Of a stretch of 64,000 nt of DNA, positions 34,963 through 44,330 are shown in pieces. The DNA is from Neobacillus cucumis (GTDB lineage: Bacteria; Bacillota; Bacilli; Bacillales_B; DSM-18226): assembly GCF_023715505.1 (NCBI RefSeq), contig NZ_JAMBOH010000009.1, forward strand, positions 1-64,000, written 5' to 3'. Below the pieces are notes generated by a model. It saw only the letters and a list, made by a program, of their open reading frames with translations. It was not told the origin of the DNA and searched no databases. The position numbers and the translations under genes were made by a program. Numbering within the stretch: the first letter of the stretch is position 1; the number at the start of each line of letters is the position of its first letter.

Positions 34963-35841
34963 ATGAGGCTGCGGTTTGACCGCTTTCATCCGCTTGTTAC
35001 TTTTCTATTTTATGCCGGGGCTGTTTCATTGCTTATTTTAATGCTGCATCCCCTTTTTTTAATCAGCTCTATCGCAGTTGTTATTTTGATTAATATACGC
35101 CATGATCGTTTAAACGGATTGCGGCGATGGTGGTTTTTCATTATTACTACATTCCTGCTAATGGTGATCTTAAACCCGCTATTCAATGAGAGAGGGAGGC
35201 ATTTGTTAGTTGAAATAAACCAACATCGTGTCACATTGGAGGCAGTTGTTTATGGCGGAATGAATGCTCTTTCGATTATTGGGGTTATTGCTTTATTTGT
35301 TTCTTACAACATCATCATGACACCGAACAAGCTTTTATTTATTTTTGCAAAAGTGTTACCTCAATTTGCGGTCCTTCTCATGTTGACGCTCCGGTTTATT
35401 CCTTTAATGCGAAGAAGGCTTGAAGAAATTTCGGTCGTACAAAAGAGTAAAGGACTCTCGGTTAGTCATGGCAGCTGGAGGGTAAGAGCTAAGACAGGAA
35501 TGCTTTATGTTCAAACATTGCTAACCTTTTCTTTAGAGGAGGCCATTCAAACGGCTGATTCTATGAAAGCTAGGGGATACGGACAAGGTCCGCGTTCATC
35601 CTACGAATATTTTAAAATAAACAAAGCAGATATCATCGCAATCCTTTATTTATTAAGTCTTTTCGGTTTTACCATAATAGAGCGTTTTTCAGGGTTTGGT
35701 GTATTAACGATTTACCCCATTATGGAATCATGGCATCTATCATTGATAGATAGAGCGGTTTTAATGTGTTATATCATGTTTTTAAGTTTCCCATTACTAG
35801 TTGAAGCAGGTGGAATGTTCCGATGGCGCTTATCGAATTAA
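34963..35841 (+). CDS. ecfT: ECF transporter transmembrane component EcfT (CbiQ family)
   Basis: A 292-aa scaffold protein with about five membrane helices. It couples the ATPases to the substrate-binding S component. The C-terminal coupling helix shows the typical ADSMKARGYGQGPR (Ala-Arg-Gly motif), and an upstream helix contains RFIPLMRRRLEEI. ATG 34963 follows TTGGAGG and AGGAG. The gene overlaps the ATPase gene by 19 nt, showing tight coupling. Confidence 0.9.
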   Translation: MRLRFDRFHPLVTFLFYAGAVSLLILMLHPLFLISSIAVVILINIRHDRLNGLRRWWFFIITTFLLMVILNPLFNERGRHLLVEINQHRVTLEAVVYGGMNALSIIGVIALFVSYNIIMTPNKLLFIFAKVLPQFAVLLMLTLRFIPLMRRRLEEISVVQKSKGLSVSHGSWRVRAKTGMLYVQTLLTFSLEEAIQTADSMKARGYGQGPRSSYEYFKINKADIIAILYLLSLFGFTIIERFSGFGVLTIYPIMESWHLSLIDRAVLMCYIMFLSFPLLVEAGGMFRWRLSN

Positions 35842-37445
35842 ATCATGTTACCTTTACCTATCCGGACTGTACAGAGCCTGCCATTCGGAATCTTTCTCTA
35901 AACATCTATAAAGGACAATTTGTTGTTCTCTTTGGTGCTTCAGGGTCCGGAAAAAGCACACTTTTACGATTACTAAAAAAAGAAATCCAGCCGCATGGGA
36001 CGTTATCAGGAGGAATTTCAATAAATGGCCAGCTTGTTCAAGAGACACCAGGGCTTACTAGGGATGTTGGCTTCGTATTTCAAGATCCGGAAAATCAGAT
36101 TGTCGCAGATGATGTCTTACATGAAATCGTGTTTGGATTAGAGAATATCGGTCTGAATACAAATGAAATGAGAAACAGAGTGGCAGAAATGGTCCACTTT
36201 TTTGGCGCAGAATCGATTCTGAACCGAAAAGCCGAGGAGCTTTCAGGCGGGAAAAAGCAGCAAATTAACCTGGCATCTGTTTTATTGATGCAGCCGAACA
36301 TTTTATTGTTGGACGAACCGACCGCGCAGCTTGATCCCGTTAGTGCACGGGAGTTTATGGATATGTTAAAGAGATTGAACGAAGAATTTGGAATGACAAT
36401 CATCATGGCGGAACACCGGCTTGAAGAAGTCTTTACCTTGGCTGATCAAATTATCATGATGGAAAATGGTCAGGTAAAAGTTTCTGGTGAACCCAAAGAA
36501 GTGCTTCGTGAGCTATGGGATACCTCTAATAAGGCCTACGTTCCGAAGATTCCTGCGTTATTTTTAAGTATGGAAGGTCATGGCAGTGTTCCTTTAACGG
36601 TGAAAGAGGGAAGGGACTGGGTGCAAAAGCAGAAGGTTGAGCCTGTTTTTTCAGGAGCCAAGAGAGTCTCTCCGAAAACAGGAGAACGGGTAAAAGTAAA
36701 TAATCTCTCTTTTCATTATGATAAGAAAAGTGGTTATATTTTAGATGAACTTGAACTGAGCTTAAAGCAAGGAGAGTTTTATGCCTTGTTAGGAGGAAAT
36801 GGTTCGGGGAAATCTACTTTGCTAAAGATTATGGCAGGTTTGTTAAAGCCTGATAGCGGGAAAGTCTCTTTTGATGATTTGCCCTTAAGGAAGTATAAAC
36901 AGAATGAGTTAGCTGGTAAAATTGGTTATTTACCACAAAATCCGAAGCTTTTTTTTCTGCAGGATACCGTTCAAAAAGAACTTCAAATCACGATGGAGCA
37001 GTGGAAGTTAAAGGATGGTCATGAAGTAAAGCTACTGTTGGATAAATTAGGAATTGCCCATTTATTGTTAAGTCATCCGTATGACCTTAGTGGCGGGGAA
37101 CTGCAGAAGGCGGCTTTAGCTTGTATCCTAATAAGAAAGCCTGAAGTGCTTTTATTGGATGAACCGACCAAAGGCTTGGACCCAATTTCAAAAGAGAACT
37201 TAGCTAAGATTCTCTTATCATGCCATTCAGCTGGGATGACGATTCTGATGTCCACACACGATGTCGAGTTTGCGGCACAATATGCAAGCAAATGCGGAAT
37301 GATGTTTCAAGGCAAGATTACATCTGAGGACGTACCGGAGAAGTTTTTCAAAGGGAACTTCTTTTATACGACGATGATTCAAAGGGTATTTCGAGGGTTA
37401 TCGGATAGCGAAATCCCAATGACGCTTGAGGAGGCCACTCGGTAA
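35823..37445 (+). CDS. ecfA: ECF transporter ATPase, two ATP-binding domains fused
   Basis: A 540-aa protein with two complete ABC ATPase modules, equal to EcfA1 plus EcfA2 in one chain. Module 1 has Walker A GASGSGKSTLL near residue 38, a Q-loop in FQDPENQIVADD, signature LSGGKKQ and Walker B ILLLDEPTAQLD. Module 2 has GGNGSGKSTLL near 325, signature LSGGELQ, Walker B VLLLDEPTKGLD and the switch His in STHDVEFA. It powers uptake of the vitamin bound by the S component. A one-base overlap (TAATG) links it to the next gene. Confidence 0.93.
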   Translation: MALIELNHVTFTYPDCTEPAIRNLSLNIYKGQFVVLFGASGSGKSTLLRLLKKEIQPHGTLSGGISINGQLVQETPGLTRDVGFVFQDPENQIVADDVLHEIVFGLENIGLNTNEMRNRVAEMVHFFGAESILNRKAEELSGGKKQQINLASVLLMQPNILLLDEPTAQLDPVSAREFMDMLKRLNEEFGMTIIMAEHRLEEVFTLADQIIMMENGQVKVSGEPKEVLRELWDTSNKAYVPKIPALFLSMEGHGSVPLTVKEGRDWVQKQKVEPVFSGAKRVSPKTGERVKVNNLSFHYDKKSGYILDELELSLKQGEFYALLGGNGSGKSTLLKIMAGLLKPDSGKVSFDDLPLRKYKQNELAGKIGYLPQNPKLFFLQDTVQKELQITMEQWKLKDGHEVKLLLDKLGIAHLLLSHPYDLSGGELQKAALACILIRKPEVLLLDEPTKGLDPISKENLAKILLSCHSAGMTILMSTHDVEFAAQYASKCGMMFQGKITSEDVPEKFFKGNFFYTTMIQRVFRGLSDSEIPMTLEEATR

Positions 37446-38137
37446 TGCGCAAACACAAGGCCTTAGTAACCGGTTTTCTTTTCATTCTGATGCTAGTTTT
37501 ACTAGGGCTGAATTATATTTGGGAAGATTCCTATTTAGGCTTTAGCTTTGGTCTAGTCCTTTTAGCACTGTCTCTCTTTTTGTTCCGGTTTGAAACTAGA
37601 AAGGTAGAACCTCGTGAATTGGTGCTTTTAGCCGTCCTAGCTTCGATTGCAGCCGTGGGCAGGATTCCATTTGCCAGTCTTCCGAGTGTCCAGCCGACGA
37701 CCTTTGTGATTATGATGTCCGGTTATGTGTTTGGAGCTGAGAGCGGCTTTGTGATCGGAGCAGTTGCGGCTCTAGCTTCCAATATGATTATGGGGCAGGG
37801 GCCATGGACACCTTGGCAAATGGTGGCATGGGGCTTGGTTGGATTGACTGCTGGACTATTAAGAAATACCCTCTTTATGAAAAAAAGATGGGGTCAGATC
37901 GTGTTTGGGGTTATTTGGGGTTACCTGTTTGGCTGGATTATGAACCTATGGGGATTTATTGCGCTGATTCAGTCGGGCGGCTCGCAAACTTGGAAGGCGT
38001 TTATCGTTTATATGATAGGAAGTGCCACTTTTGATACCTTTCATGCCATTTCCAATGTTTTCTTCTTAGTAGTTTTTGGCGGGATTTGGATTAAGATTTT
38101 ATTCAGGTTTAAGAGAAAATATGGATTACTAGAATAA
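37445..38137 (+). CDS. ECF transporter S component (probable cobalamin specificity)
   Basis: A 230-aa protein with about six to seven membrane helices. It has the ECF-S features of a conserved first-loop stretch (LASIAAVGRIPFASLPSVQP) and small-residue-rich helices (GYVFGAESGFVIGAVAALASN; GQGPWTPWQM before helix 5). S components bind the vitamin and topple in the membrane with EcfT. Its own sequence does not prove the ligand; the upstream cobalamin riboswitch and the DUF4430 proteins point to B12 or another corrinoid. It is the last gene of the operon and is followed by a terminator. Confidence 0.82.
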   Translation: MRKHKALVTGFLFILMLVLLGLNYIWEDSYLGFSFGLVLLALSLFLFRFETRKVEPRELVLLAVLASIAAVGRIPFASLPSVQPTTFVIMMSGYVFGAESGFVIGAVAALASNMIMGQGPWTPWQMVAWGLVGLTAGLLRNTLFMKKRWGQIVFGVIWGYLFGWIMNLWGFIALIQSGGSQTWKAFIVYMIGSATFDTFHAISNVFFLVVFGGIWIKILFRFKRKYGLLE

Positions 38138-38164
38138 AAAACTCCAGTTTTAGCTGGAGTTTTT
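38136..38164. terminator. Bidirectional terminator between the ECF operon and the PBP gene
   Basis: AAAAACTCCAG pairs with CTGGAGTTTTT around a 6-nt loop, with A- and T-runs on both sides. Confidence 0.85.
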
Positions 38165-38170
38165 TAGTGG

Positions 38171-40273
38171 TTATTGTCTAAGGACCTTTGCTTTATCGAT
38201 TAATGCATTAATCCCTTCCCCAATCGTATATAAGGCTTTTTCAAGTCCACTTTTCAACTCAGGGGCATGCTCTTTAATCGTTGAGCCAATTTTCTTTGCA
38301 TTATTATTCAGCTCTTGCCCAATGGCCTTTGCCTGATCATTGATGCTCTTATTAGTTGCCGCTTCACCTGCAAGCTGGGCGTTAATGGACGTGACTTCAA
38401 AACTTTCATTAGGGAGATGGCGGATAGATTCCCGCATAATCTCTTTAAAAATAGGAACCACATTGGAAGAACTCGCACTTGGTAAGTAGTGCTGCCTGTC
38501 AGTCTGGTCATAGCCAAGCCATATTGCACCGACAAGGTTAGGTGTATAACCTACCATCCACTGATCCTTTGTTCCGTTAACCCCGCTGAATGGCAGCTGG
38601 GTAGAGCCTGTTTTACCTGCTATTTGAACACCTTGGATATGAGCTTTTTTTCCAGTACCTGTCTCAACCACATTCAATAACATCGAGGTCATTTGATTCG
38701 CAACTGTTTTGGAAGTTACCTTAGTTGTTTTTTCTTCCCGCTCGGCAATTACATTCCCAGTCGGACCCACGATTTTGGTTATCAAATGACTATCCTCTCG
38801 GACCCCATCATTAGCAAAGGCAGAAAAGGCATTAGCCATCTGTAATGGTGAAACCCCTTTACTCATCCCGCCAAGCGCAATTGCAAGGTTTTCGTCTTCT
38901 TTTTCAACCGGAATACCGAACCGCTTTAATGAATCTAAACCCTTATTTAGGCCAATCTCATGTAACAGCCAGACAGCCGGAACATTTAACGATTCTTCAA
39001 GGGCTTTATACAGTGGTACTTCCCCTTGGAATGTTTTTGAAAAATTTTCCGGTGTGTAGTTCCCAATGGTGGTTGGCTTGTCTTCAAGCACAGAAGAATA
39101 TTTATAGCCATTTTCTAAGGCAGGAGTATAGACTGCTAAAGGCTTAATGGAGGATCCCGGCTGGGCCTGTAATTGGGTGGCCCTGTTAAAGCCGCGGAAA
39201 ACGTGCTCACCGCGGCCGCCGACGAGGGCTCGAACACCGCCTGATGCGGGGTCCATTAAAACCGATCCGCTTTGGACGATTTTTCCTCCCATTCCGCTAG
39301 GGAACAGATAATTTTTGCTATAGACCTTTTCAAGCCCAGCTTGTAAATTTTGATCCATTTCTGTATAAATCCTGTAGCCTCTAGTTAAAATCTCATCTTG
39401 TGTTAACCCGTATTTAGAAATGGCTTCATTTAAAACAGCATCGACATAATAGGGGTAATTACGCTCAATATTGCTTCCACCGCCATCTTTAAGTCGAATC
39501 TTTTCATTTTTCGCTGTATTGTATTGTGCTGCAGTAATCATACCTTGTTCCTTCATCTTAGCTAAGACAACATTTCGGCGCTTCATGGCTAAATCATAGT
39601 TATTATAAGGATTAAGATAGTTTGGCGCGTGTAAGAGGCCGGCCATCATGGCTGCTTCGCTGATGGTTACATCTTTAATATCCTTATTAAAATATTTTTT
39701 TGAGGCATTGCTGATCCCCCAAGCCCCGCCGCCAAAATAAACTTGATTTAAATACATTTGCAGAATCTCATCTTTTGTATAAACCTTTTCGATTTTTACA
39801 GCTAAAAATAGTTCTTCTGCTTTCCGTTTATAGGTCCTTTCAGGGGAAAGCAAGGCATTTTTGGCTAGCTGTTGTGTTAAGGTACTGCCACCGGCCGTAA
39901 CTCTTCCAGCAAATATGTTCCCGAAAAGGGCACGGGCGATTCCTTTTATATCAAATCCGCCATGCTCATAGAAACGTTCATCCTCTATCGCCACGACTGC
40001 GTTAGGGACATACTTAGGTACTTCGTTAATTGATATGCCCTTCGTTCGATTGGTAGCTACATTGCTGGCGACCTCTCCATCTTTATCGTAAATAACCGTT
40101 GGCTGACTTAAGCCTTGTTTTAATTGGTCAACGTTTGCCCTTGATGCCAGCCAGCCAAAATAAGCAATCGTTACTAATACTACGACTAGAAGTAATAATA
40201 ATAAAATTTGGGTTAGATGTCTTCTTTTCCAGAACCGGACGAGCATTCCCCAAATGGGCGGTAATTTTTCCAT
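38171..40273 (-). CDS. Class A penicillin-binding protein (PBP1A family)
   Basis: A 700-aa bifunctional wall synthase. One N-terminal membrane helix (~20-42) is followed by a family 51 glycosyltransferase domain (EDERFYEHGGFDIKG near 97; GGSTLTQQLAKN near 127) and a transpeptidase domain with SxxK as SSIKPLA near 373, SxN near the middle and KTGS as AGKTGSTQLPF near 552. The tail (~640-700) is Ala/Lys/Asn-rich and amphipathic (NDQAKAIGQELNNNAKKIG). TTAGGAG precedes the ATG. It is monocistronic and convergent with the ECF operon. Confidence 0.93.
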   Translation of the reverse strand: MEKLPPIWGMLVRFWKRRHLTQILLLLLLVVVLVTIAYFGWLASRANVDQLKQGLSQPTVIYDKDGEVASNVATNRTKGISINEVPKYVPNAVVAIEDERFYEHGGFDIKGIARALFGNIFAGRVTAGGSTLTQQLAKNALLSPERTYKRKAEELFLAVKIEKVYTKDEILQMYLNQVYFGGGAWGISNASKKYFNKDIKDVTISEAAMMAGLLHAPNYLNPYNNYDLAMKRRNVVLAKMKEQGMITAAQYNTAKNEKIRLKDGGGSNIERNYPYYVDAVLNEAISKYGLTQDEILTRGYRIYTEMDQNLQAGLEKVYSKNYLFPSGMGGKIVQSGSVLMDPASGGVRALVGGRGEHVFRGFNRATQLQAQPGSSIKPLAVYTPALENGYKYSSVLEDKPTTIGNYTPENFSKTFQGEVPLYKALEESLNVPAVWLLHEIGLNKGLDSLKRFGIPVEKEDENLAIALGGMSKGVSPLQMANAFSAFANDGVREDSHLITKIVGPTGNVIAEREEKTTKVTSKTVANQMTSMLLNVVETGTGKKAHIQGVQIAGKTGSTQLPFSGVNGTKDQWMVGYTPNLVGAIWLGYDQTDRQHYLPSASSSNVVPIFKEIMRESIRHLPNESFEVTSINAQLAGEAATNKSINDQAKAIGQELNNNAKKIGSTIKEHAPELKSGLEKALYTIGEGINALIDKAKVLRQ

Positions 40274-40440
40274 GCTATCTCCTAACTTTCAAAAGAAATT
40301 TTCGATTTCTTTATTATAGAATTTCTTGACGAAAAAGACCAATAATTAGCTAAAGGATGGGTATCTATGGCATACGTGGACAACCTTTCCATATCGTAAG
40401 CATATATTAATTGAAATAGTATAAGGAAAGGGTGGGGGGA

Positions 40441-40707
40441 TTGATTAACTGGAAGGTCCGCTTTAAAAACCGAAATTGGGTGCTTGCCTTTCTTTCACAG
40501 ATTATGATCGTTGCCGAACTGGTTTTATCTGGTTTACATTCAATGGGGCTGGTTCATTTTCAACTAACGGATTCAATTCAAAATTCGATTTTAACAGTAG
40601 TTAATGCAGTGTTTGTGTTGTTATCCATGTTAGGGATTATCCAAGATCCTACAACCAAAGGATATAAAGACAGCGACCAAGCGCTAAAATATAACGAGCC
40701 AAAGTAA
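40441..40707 (+). CDS. Orphan phage-type holin (phi LC3 family-like)
   Basis: An 88-aa protein starting INWKVRFKNRNWVLAFLSQI, with two hydrophobic helices and the C-terminal GIIQDPTTKGYKDSDQAL, the signature pattern of the phi LC3 holin family. Holins form membrane holes for endolysin release, but no phage genes or lysin lie near, so it may be a domesticated gene. TTG 40441 lies right after GGGTGGGGGG; a GTG 9 bp upstream overlaps that ribosome-binding site. Confidence 0.75.
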   Translation: MINWKVRFKNRNWVLAFLSQIMIVAELVLSGLHSMGLVHFQLTDSIQNSILTVVNAVFVLLSMLGIIQDPTTKGYKDSDQALKYNEPK

Positions 40708-40844
40708 GCTAAAAGGAAATATAATTTTTAGCAAATTATCTACAAATTTGGAAAAAATTTGGTAAGATAGATTAATAGGAAAAAAATGACAGGAAGGAAG
40801 TTTTTGAATAGGTTGAATGATACAAGCTGAAAAGGGGTATTAAA

Positions 40845-41057
40845 ATGTCAATCTGGTTTATGATTTCAGGGGCTTTCTTGCTGATTGTCCTTTTAGAGGA
40901 ATCTATTTACTATGGTTGGAATCGGTATGTATATGGTAAAAACAACCAGATGAGAAGTAAAAGGAAAAACCGCTTGTTTGTTGTATTAGAATTCTTTAAG
41001 CAAAAAAAGAAGTCAATCGATATCGAAACCAATCATCAAGAAAAGAGCTCAAGCTAA
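40845..41057 (+). CDS. Small single-helix membrane protein, unknown
   Basis: A 70-aa protein with one N-terminal helix (WFMISGAFLLIVLLEESIYYGW), then a strongly basic cytoplasmic stretch (RSKRKNRLF, KQKKKS) and an acidic/polar tail. AAAGGGG precedes the ATG by ~8 nt. No family is recognised. A hairpin with a T-run overlaps its stop codon. Confidence 0.6.
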   Translation: MSIWFMISGAFLLIVLLEESIYYGWNRYVYGKNNQMRSKRKNRLFVVLEFFKQKKKSIDIETNHQEKSSS

Positions 41058-41080
41058 AGCTGGAGTTCTTTTCTTTTTTT
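41043..41080 (+). terminator. Rho-independent terminator overlapping the stop codon
   Basis: AGAGCTCAAGCT pairs imperfectly with AGCTGGAGTTCT around the TAA and is followed by TTTCTTTTTTT. Confidence 0.6.
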
Positions 41081-41105
41081 GTCAATGTAAAAGATGAAAC
41101 ACAAG

Positions 41106-41345
41106 TCAGTTGGTTTGTGACTCATTCTGTTTTTTCTTCTTTTTAAAGTAAGACCTAAGCAATCGAATGCAAAAGAAGAGGGCAAATAAAAACACAATCA
41201 CATATTCAGCCGGTTCCATTACTCGGAATGGGTCTAAGGCCTTCCAGATAAGCAAGTTTGGTGCGGTTCCCATGATGAAATCTAAGAGAATAATTAAACC
41301 GAACATCCCTCCGGCTAATATAAAAACAACCATTATTGCTTTCAA
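41106..41345 (-). CDS. Small two-helix membrane protein, unknown
   Basis: A 79-aa protein with two hydrophobic helices (AIMVVFILAGGMFGLIILL and EYVIVFLFALFFCIRLL) and a Lys-rich C-terminus (SYFKKKKKQNESQ). I prefer the TTG at 41345, 6 nt after GAGGGTG; ATG 41360 would place its own ribosome-binding site inside the gene. It is divergent from the germination operon. No family is recognised. Confidence 0.55.
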   Translation of the reverse strand: MKAIMVVFILAGGMFGLIILLDFIMGTAPNLLIWKALDPFRVMEPAEYVIVFLFALFFCIRLLRSYFKKKKKQNESQTN

Positions 41346-41378
41346 TTTGTTCACCCTCATTCCACGTTAGGATTAGTA

Positions 41379-41409
41379 TTCAGAGTTTTAAAAGTCCTTA
41401 TACTCTGAA
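41379..41409. repeat. Inverted repeat in the divergent promoter region of the ger operon
   Basis: TTCAGAGT (41379-41386) and ACTCTGAA (41402-41409) are perfect inverted half-sites separated by 15 bp. They lie about 90 bp upstream of the gerA start. They could be an operator or a leader hairpin; no clear sigma-G -35/-10 pair could be fixed around them. Confidence 0.4.
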
Positions 41410-41495
41410 CTCCGAAGTTTTTTGTTTAGATGGATATTGGTGTGTTTTTTGGGGAAAATACCCATAATCAATTTCTAGGAAATGGGTGGAGTCTT

Positions 41496-43103
41496 GTGTC
41501 AATCCTGTCACAAATTTTGAAAAAGAAACAGCAGAAGAGACAGAATGATAATTATCAGCAAAAGCAAGATCCACTTAAGCCAGAGGAATTGCCAATCCTT
41601 CGGGACTATAAAGAAAATCTAGAAAGGATCAAAGCTGAATTAGGTAATAGTACCGATGTTGCTATTCGAGAAATACAAGCAGGCAGTTATAAGACTGCGT
41701 TCGTCTATATAGATGGACTAGTCGATACCGTAAGCATTAGTGATTTTCTTTTAGAACCTTTTATGGAGAAGGATGTAATTCCTGAACAAAAAGATATCTT
41801 TCAATACCTCCTCGATAAGGCTGTCGCCTTAGGAAGTGTCCAGTCGATTAATAATTGGAATCAAGTATATGATTTACTTCTATCAGGAAACACAGTCATT
41901 TTTATCGAAGGCTGCAATAAAGCGATTAGTGCTGAAACAAAAGGATGGGAAAAGCGTTCCATAACAGAACCGACTACACAGCTATCAATCAGGGGGCCTA
42001 AGGATTCCTTTACGGAAACACTTAGAACAAATACGGCATTAATTAGAAGGCGGCTTAAAAGCCCTAATTTATGGGTAGAAGCAATGAAAATAGGGACGGT
42101 TACCCAAACAGATATTGCAATTATGTATATAAAAGGAATTGCCAACGATAAAATTGTTGAAGAAATCAAAAAAAGATTACAGCGAATTGATATAGATGGC
42201 ATTATCGCATCAGGGTATATTGAACAATTAATTGAAGATCAAACATGGACAACATTTCCAACCACCTTTCATACAGAGCGGCCAGATGTCGTCTCATCAC
42301 AGCTGCTTGAAGGAAGAATAGCGATTGTTGTGGATGGAACGCCATTCGTCCTAACAGCACCGGCTATATTTGTACAATTTTTCCAGGCACCAGATGACTA
42401 CTATTCCCGTTTTGATATCTCAACAGGAATTAGGCTTCTTAGGATTATTGCATTTTTAATTGCCCTAATAGGTCCGGCCACCTATATTGCAGCTACAACG
42501 TTTCACCAAGAAATGATTCCGACAACAATGGCCATTGCGATTGCAGCACAACGAGAAAATGTTCCGTTTCCAGCGTTTGTCGAAGCGCTCATTATGGAAA
42601 TTACCTTTGAAATTTTAAGGGAGGCGGGCTTAAGACTTCCACGTGCAGTTGGCCAGGCCGTTTCAATTGTTGGTGCTCTTGTAATTGGGCAGGCGGCCGT
42701 ACAAGCGGGTTTTGTTTCACCTGTAATGGTAATCGTTGTTTCGGTTACAGCAATTGCTAACTTCTCTACACCGATTTTTGCGATGGCAATCGCAGCGAGA
42801 TTAATTCGCTTTGTCTTGATGGGGTTAGCAACGATTTTGGGCTTTTATGGTATGATGCTTGGTCTTATGTTTATGGCGATTCATTTATGCTCACTTCGCT
42901 CGTTCGGTATCCCATACATGATGCCATTAGCACCATTTAACATTACTAATCAACAAGATGCCTTTGTGCGATTTCCAATTTGGTCATTTAAAAATAGACC
43001 TCCCTTTATTAGTAAAGGGAATATGATGAGGACTGGAGATAATCAAAAGCCTAGTCCCCCAAGGCCTGATGAGCAAACAAGTAATCAAGGTGATAAGTCA
43101 TGA
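41496..43103 (+). CDS. Spore germination receptor subunit A (GerA/GerKA family)
   Basis: The 535-aa subunit sits in the spore inner membrane and senses germinants together with B and C subunits. A hydrophilic N-terminal region contains YIDGLVDTVSISDFLLEPF; then come TEPTTQLSIRGPKDSFTETLRTNTALIRRR split over two blocks, the IRGPKD motif being the family hallmark, and four or five C-terminal membrane helices. The frame is open from 41430, but GTG 41496 follows GGGTGGAG at 4 nt and matches family length. It overlaps the C-subunit gene by 4 nt. Confidence 0.92.
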   Translation: MSILSQILKKKQQKRQNDNYQQKQDPLKPEELPILRDYKENLERIKAELGNSTDVAIREIQAGSYKTAFVYIDGLVDTVSISDFLLEPFMEKDVIPEQKDIFQYLLDKAVALGSVQSINNWNQVYDLLLSGNTVIFIEGCNKAISAETKGWEKRSITEPTTQLSIRGPKDSFTETLRTNTALIRRRLKSPNLWVEAMKIGTVTQTDIAIMYIKGIANDKIVEEIKKRLQRIDIDGIIASGYIEQLIEDQTWTTFPTTFHTERPDVVSSQLLEGRIAIVVDGTPFVLTAPAIFVQFFQAPDDYYSRFDISTGIRLLRIIAFLIALIGPATYIAATTFHQEMIPTTMAIAIAAQRENVPFPAFVEALIMEITFEILREAGLRLPRAVGQAVSIVGALVIGQAAVQAGFVSPVMVIVVSVTAIANFSTPIFAMAIAARLIRFVLMGLATILGFYGMMLGLMFMAIHLCSLRSFGIPYMMPLAPFNITNQQDAFVRFPIWSFKNRPPFISKGNMMRTGDNQKPSPPRPDEQTSNQGDKS

Positions 43104-44308
43104 AAAAGGGTTTGATCATAGTAACGATATTATTTATGCTTACACCTTTGCTTAGTGCCTGCTGGAATCAAAAGGAATTAACGGATTTGGCCTTTGTAAT
43201 GGCGTTAGGAATCGATAAAGGAAAGGATAAAAAGTTTAAGCTTTCCTTCCAACTGGTGAATCCGGGTAACGTATCTACAGGACAAGGCAGCGGTGGAGGT
43301 CAGGGCCTTCCAATAGCTGTTTATCGAAGTACTGGTGACACAATAACAGAGGCTGCTAGAAACGCAACCAAAAAGGTATCACGGCGCCTTTATTACGCTC
43401 ACACTAATGTGGTTGTCATTAGTGAAAAAATCGCAAAAACAGATTTGCTATATATTTTGGATGCATTAGACCGGGATCCTGAATTTCGAACAACGACAGA
43501 AATGGTGATTGCCAGGGGCTGTACTGCAGAGGAAATTGTAACAACCCTTACAATTCTCGATAGGCTTCCCGTTAACAAAATTACGAAACAGTTAAAAGCT
43601 TCACAAGCGATGCTGGGTGAAAATATGTCGGTAACTATTGACGACTATCTTAGTGCCTTAGTAAGCAAGGGCAAACAGCCTTTTTTAAATGGTTATAGCT
43701 TAATTGGTATTAAATCAAAAGCAAAAAAAGCCGAGAATCTCCAAAAAACCACAACGGATGCCTTTCTTTCTTCTGATGGGTTAGCCATCTTTCATGATGG
43801 AAAATTACTGGGCTGGGTCGATAATAACAAAGCCCGGGGGATCGTCTGGATTCAAAATAAACTCAAAAGTACTGATATTGTGATTCCGTGGAAAGAAGAG
43901 AAAAGGGCTCTTGTTGTGGCACCCATCCGCTCCAAAACAAATATTTCTGTTCACTTTGTCAATCAAAAGCCGGTAATAAATATTGCTATTAATAGTGAAG
44001 GATGGATTAGTGAAGCCAATACTGTCATTGATTTAAACAATCCTGTGATTATCGGAAAAATTGATAAACTGGTCGAAAAGGAAATCAGCAGGCAAATTTT
44101 AGACTCGGTTCAAGCAGCACAAAAATTAAAAAGTGATATTTTTGGATTTGGAGATAAGGTGCATATTACTAACCCTGTCTTATGGAAGAAATTCCAAGGA
44201 AATTGGGATGAGGAATTTGCCTCATTAAAGGTCAATGTGACCACAGACTTTTATGTTCGCCGTGAAGGAATTCGGACACTGCCTTTTTGGTCTTCAATGG
44301 GAAAATAA
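43100..44308 (+). CDS. Spore germination receptor lipoprotein C (Ger(x)C family)
   Basis: The 402-aa lipoprotein has a lipobox LLSACW at about residue 21, then NQKELTDLAFVMALGIDKG, the RRLYYAHTNVVVISE strand and a C-terminal Ger(x)C domain with QILDSVQAAQKLKSDIFGFG. It completes the A-C-B germinant receptor in the spore inner membrane. GGTGATAAGTC precedes ATG. This is the working counterpart of the pseudogene at 3158-4258. Confidence 0.92.
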   Translation: MKKGLIIVTILFMLTPLLSACWNQKELTDLAFVMALGIDKGKDKKFKLSFQLVNPGNVSTGQGSGGGQGLPIAVYRSTGDTITEAARNATKKVSRRLYYAHTNVVVISEKIAKTDLLYILDALDRDPEFRTTTEMVIARGCTAEEIVTTLTILDRLPVNKITKQLKASQAMLGENMSVTIDDYLSALVSKGKQPFLNGYSLIGIKSKAKKAENLQKTTTDAFLSSDGLAIFHDGKLLGWVDNNKARGIVWIQNKLKSTDIVIPWKEEKRALVVAPIRSKTNISVHFVNQKPVINIAINSEGWISEANTVIDLNNPVIIGKIDKLVEKEISRQILDSVQAAQKLKSDIFGFGDKVHITNPVLWKKFQGNWDEEFASLKVNVTTDFYVRREGIRTLPFWSSMGK

Positions 44309-44330
44309 GAACTGGCAAGGGGAGGCGTGT

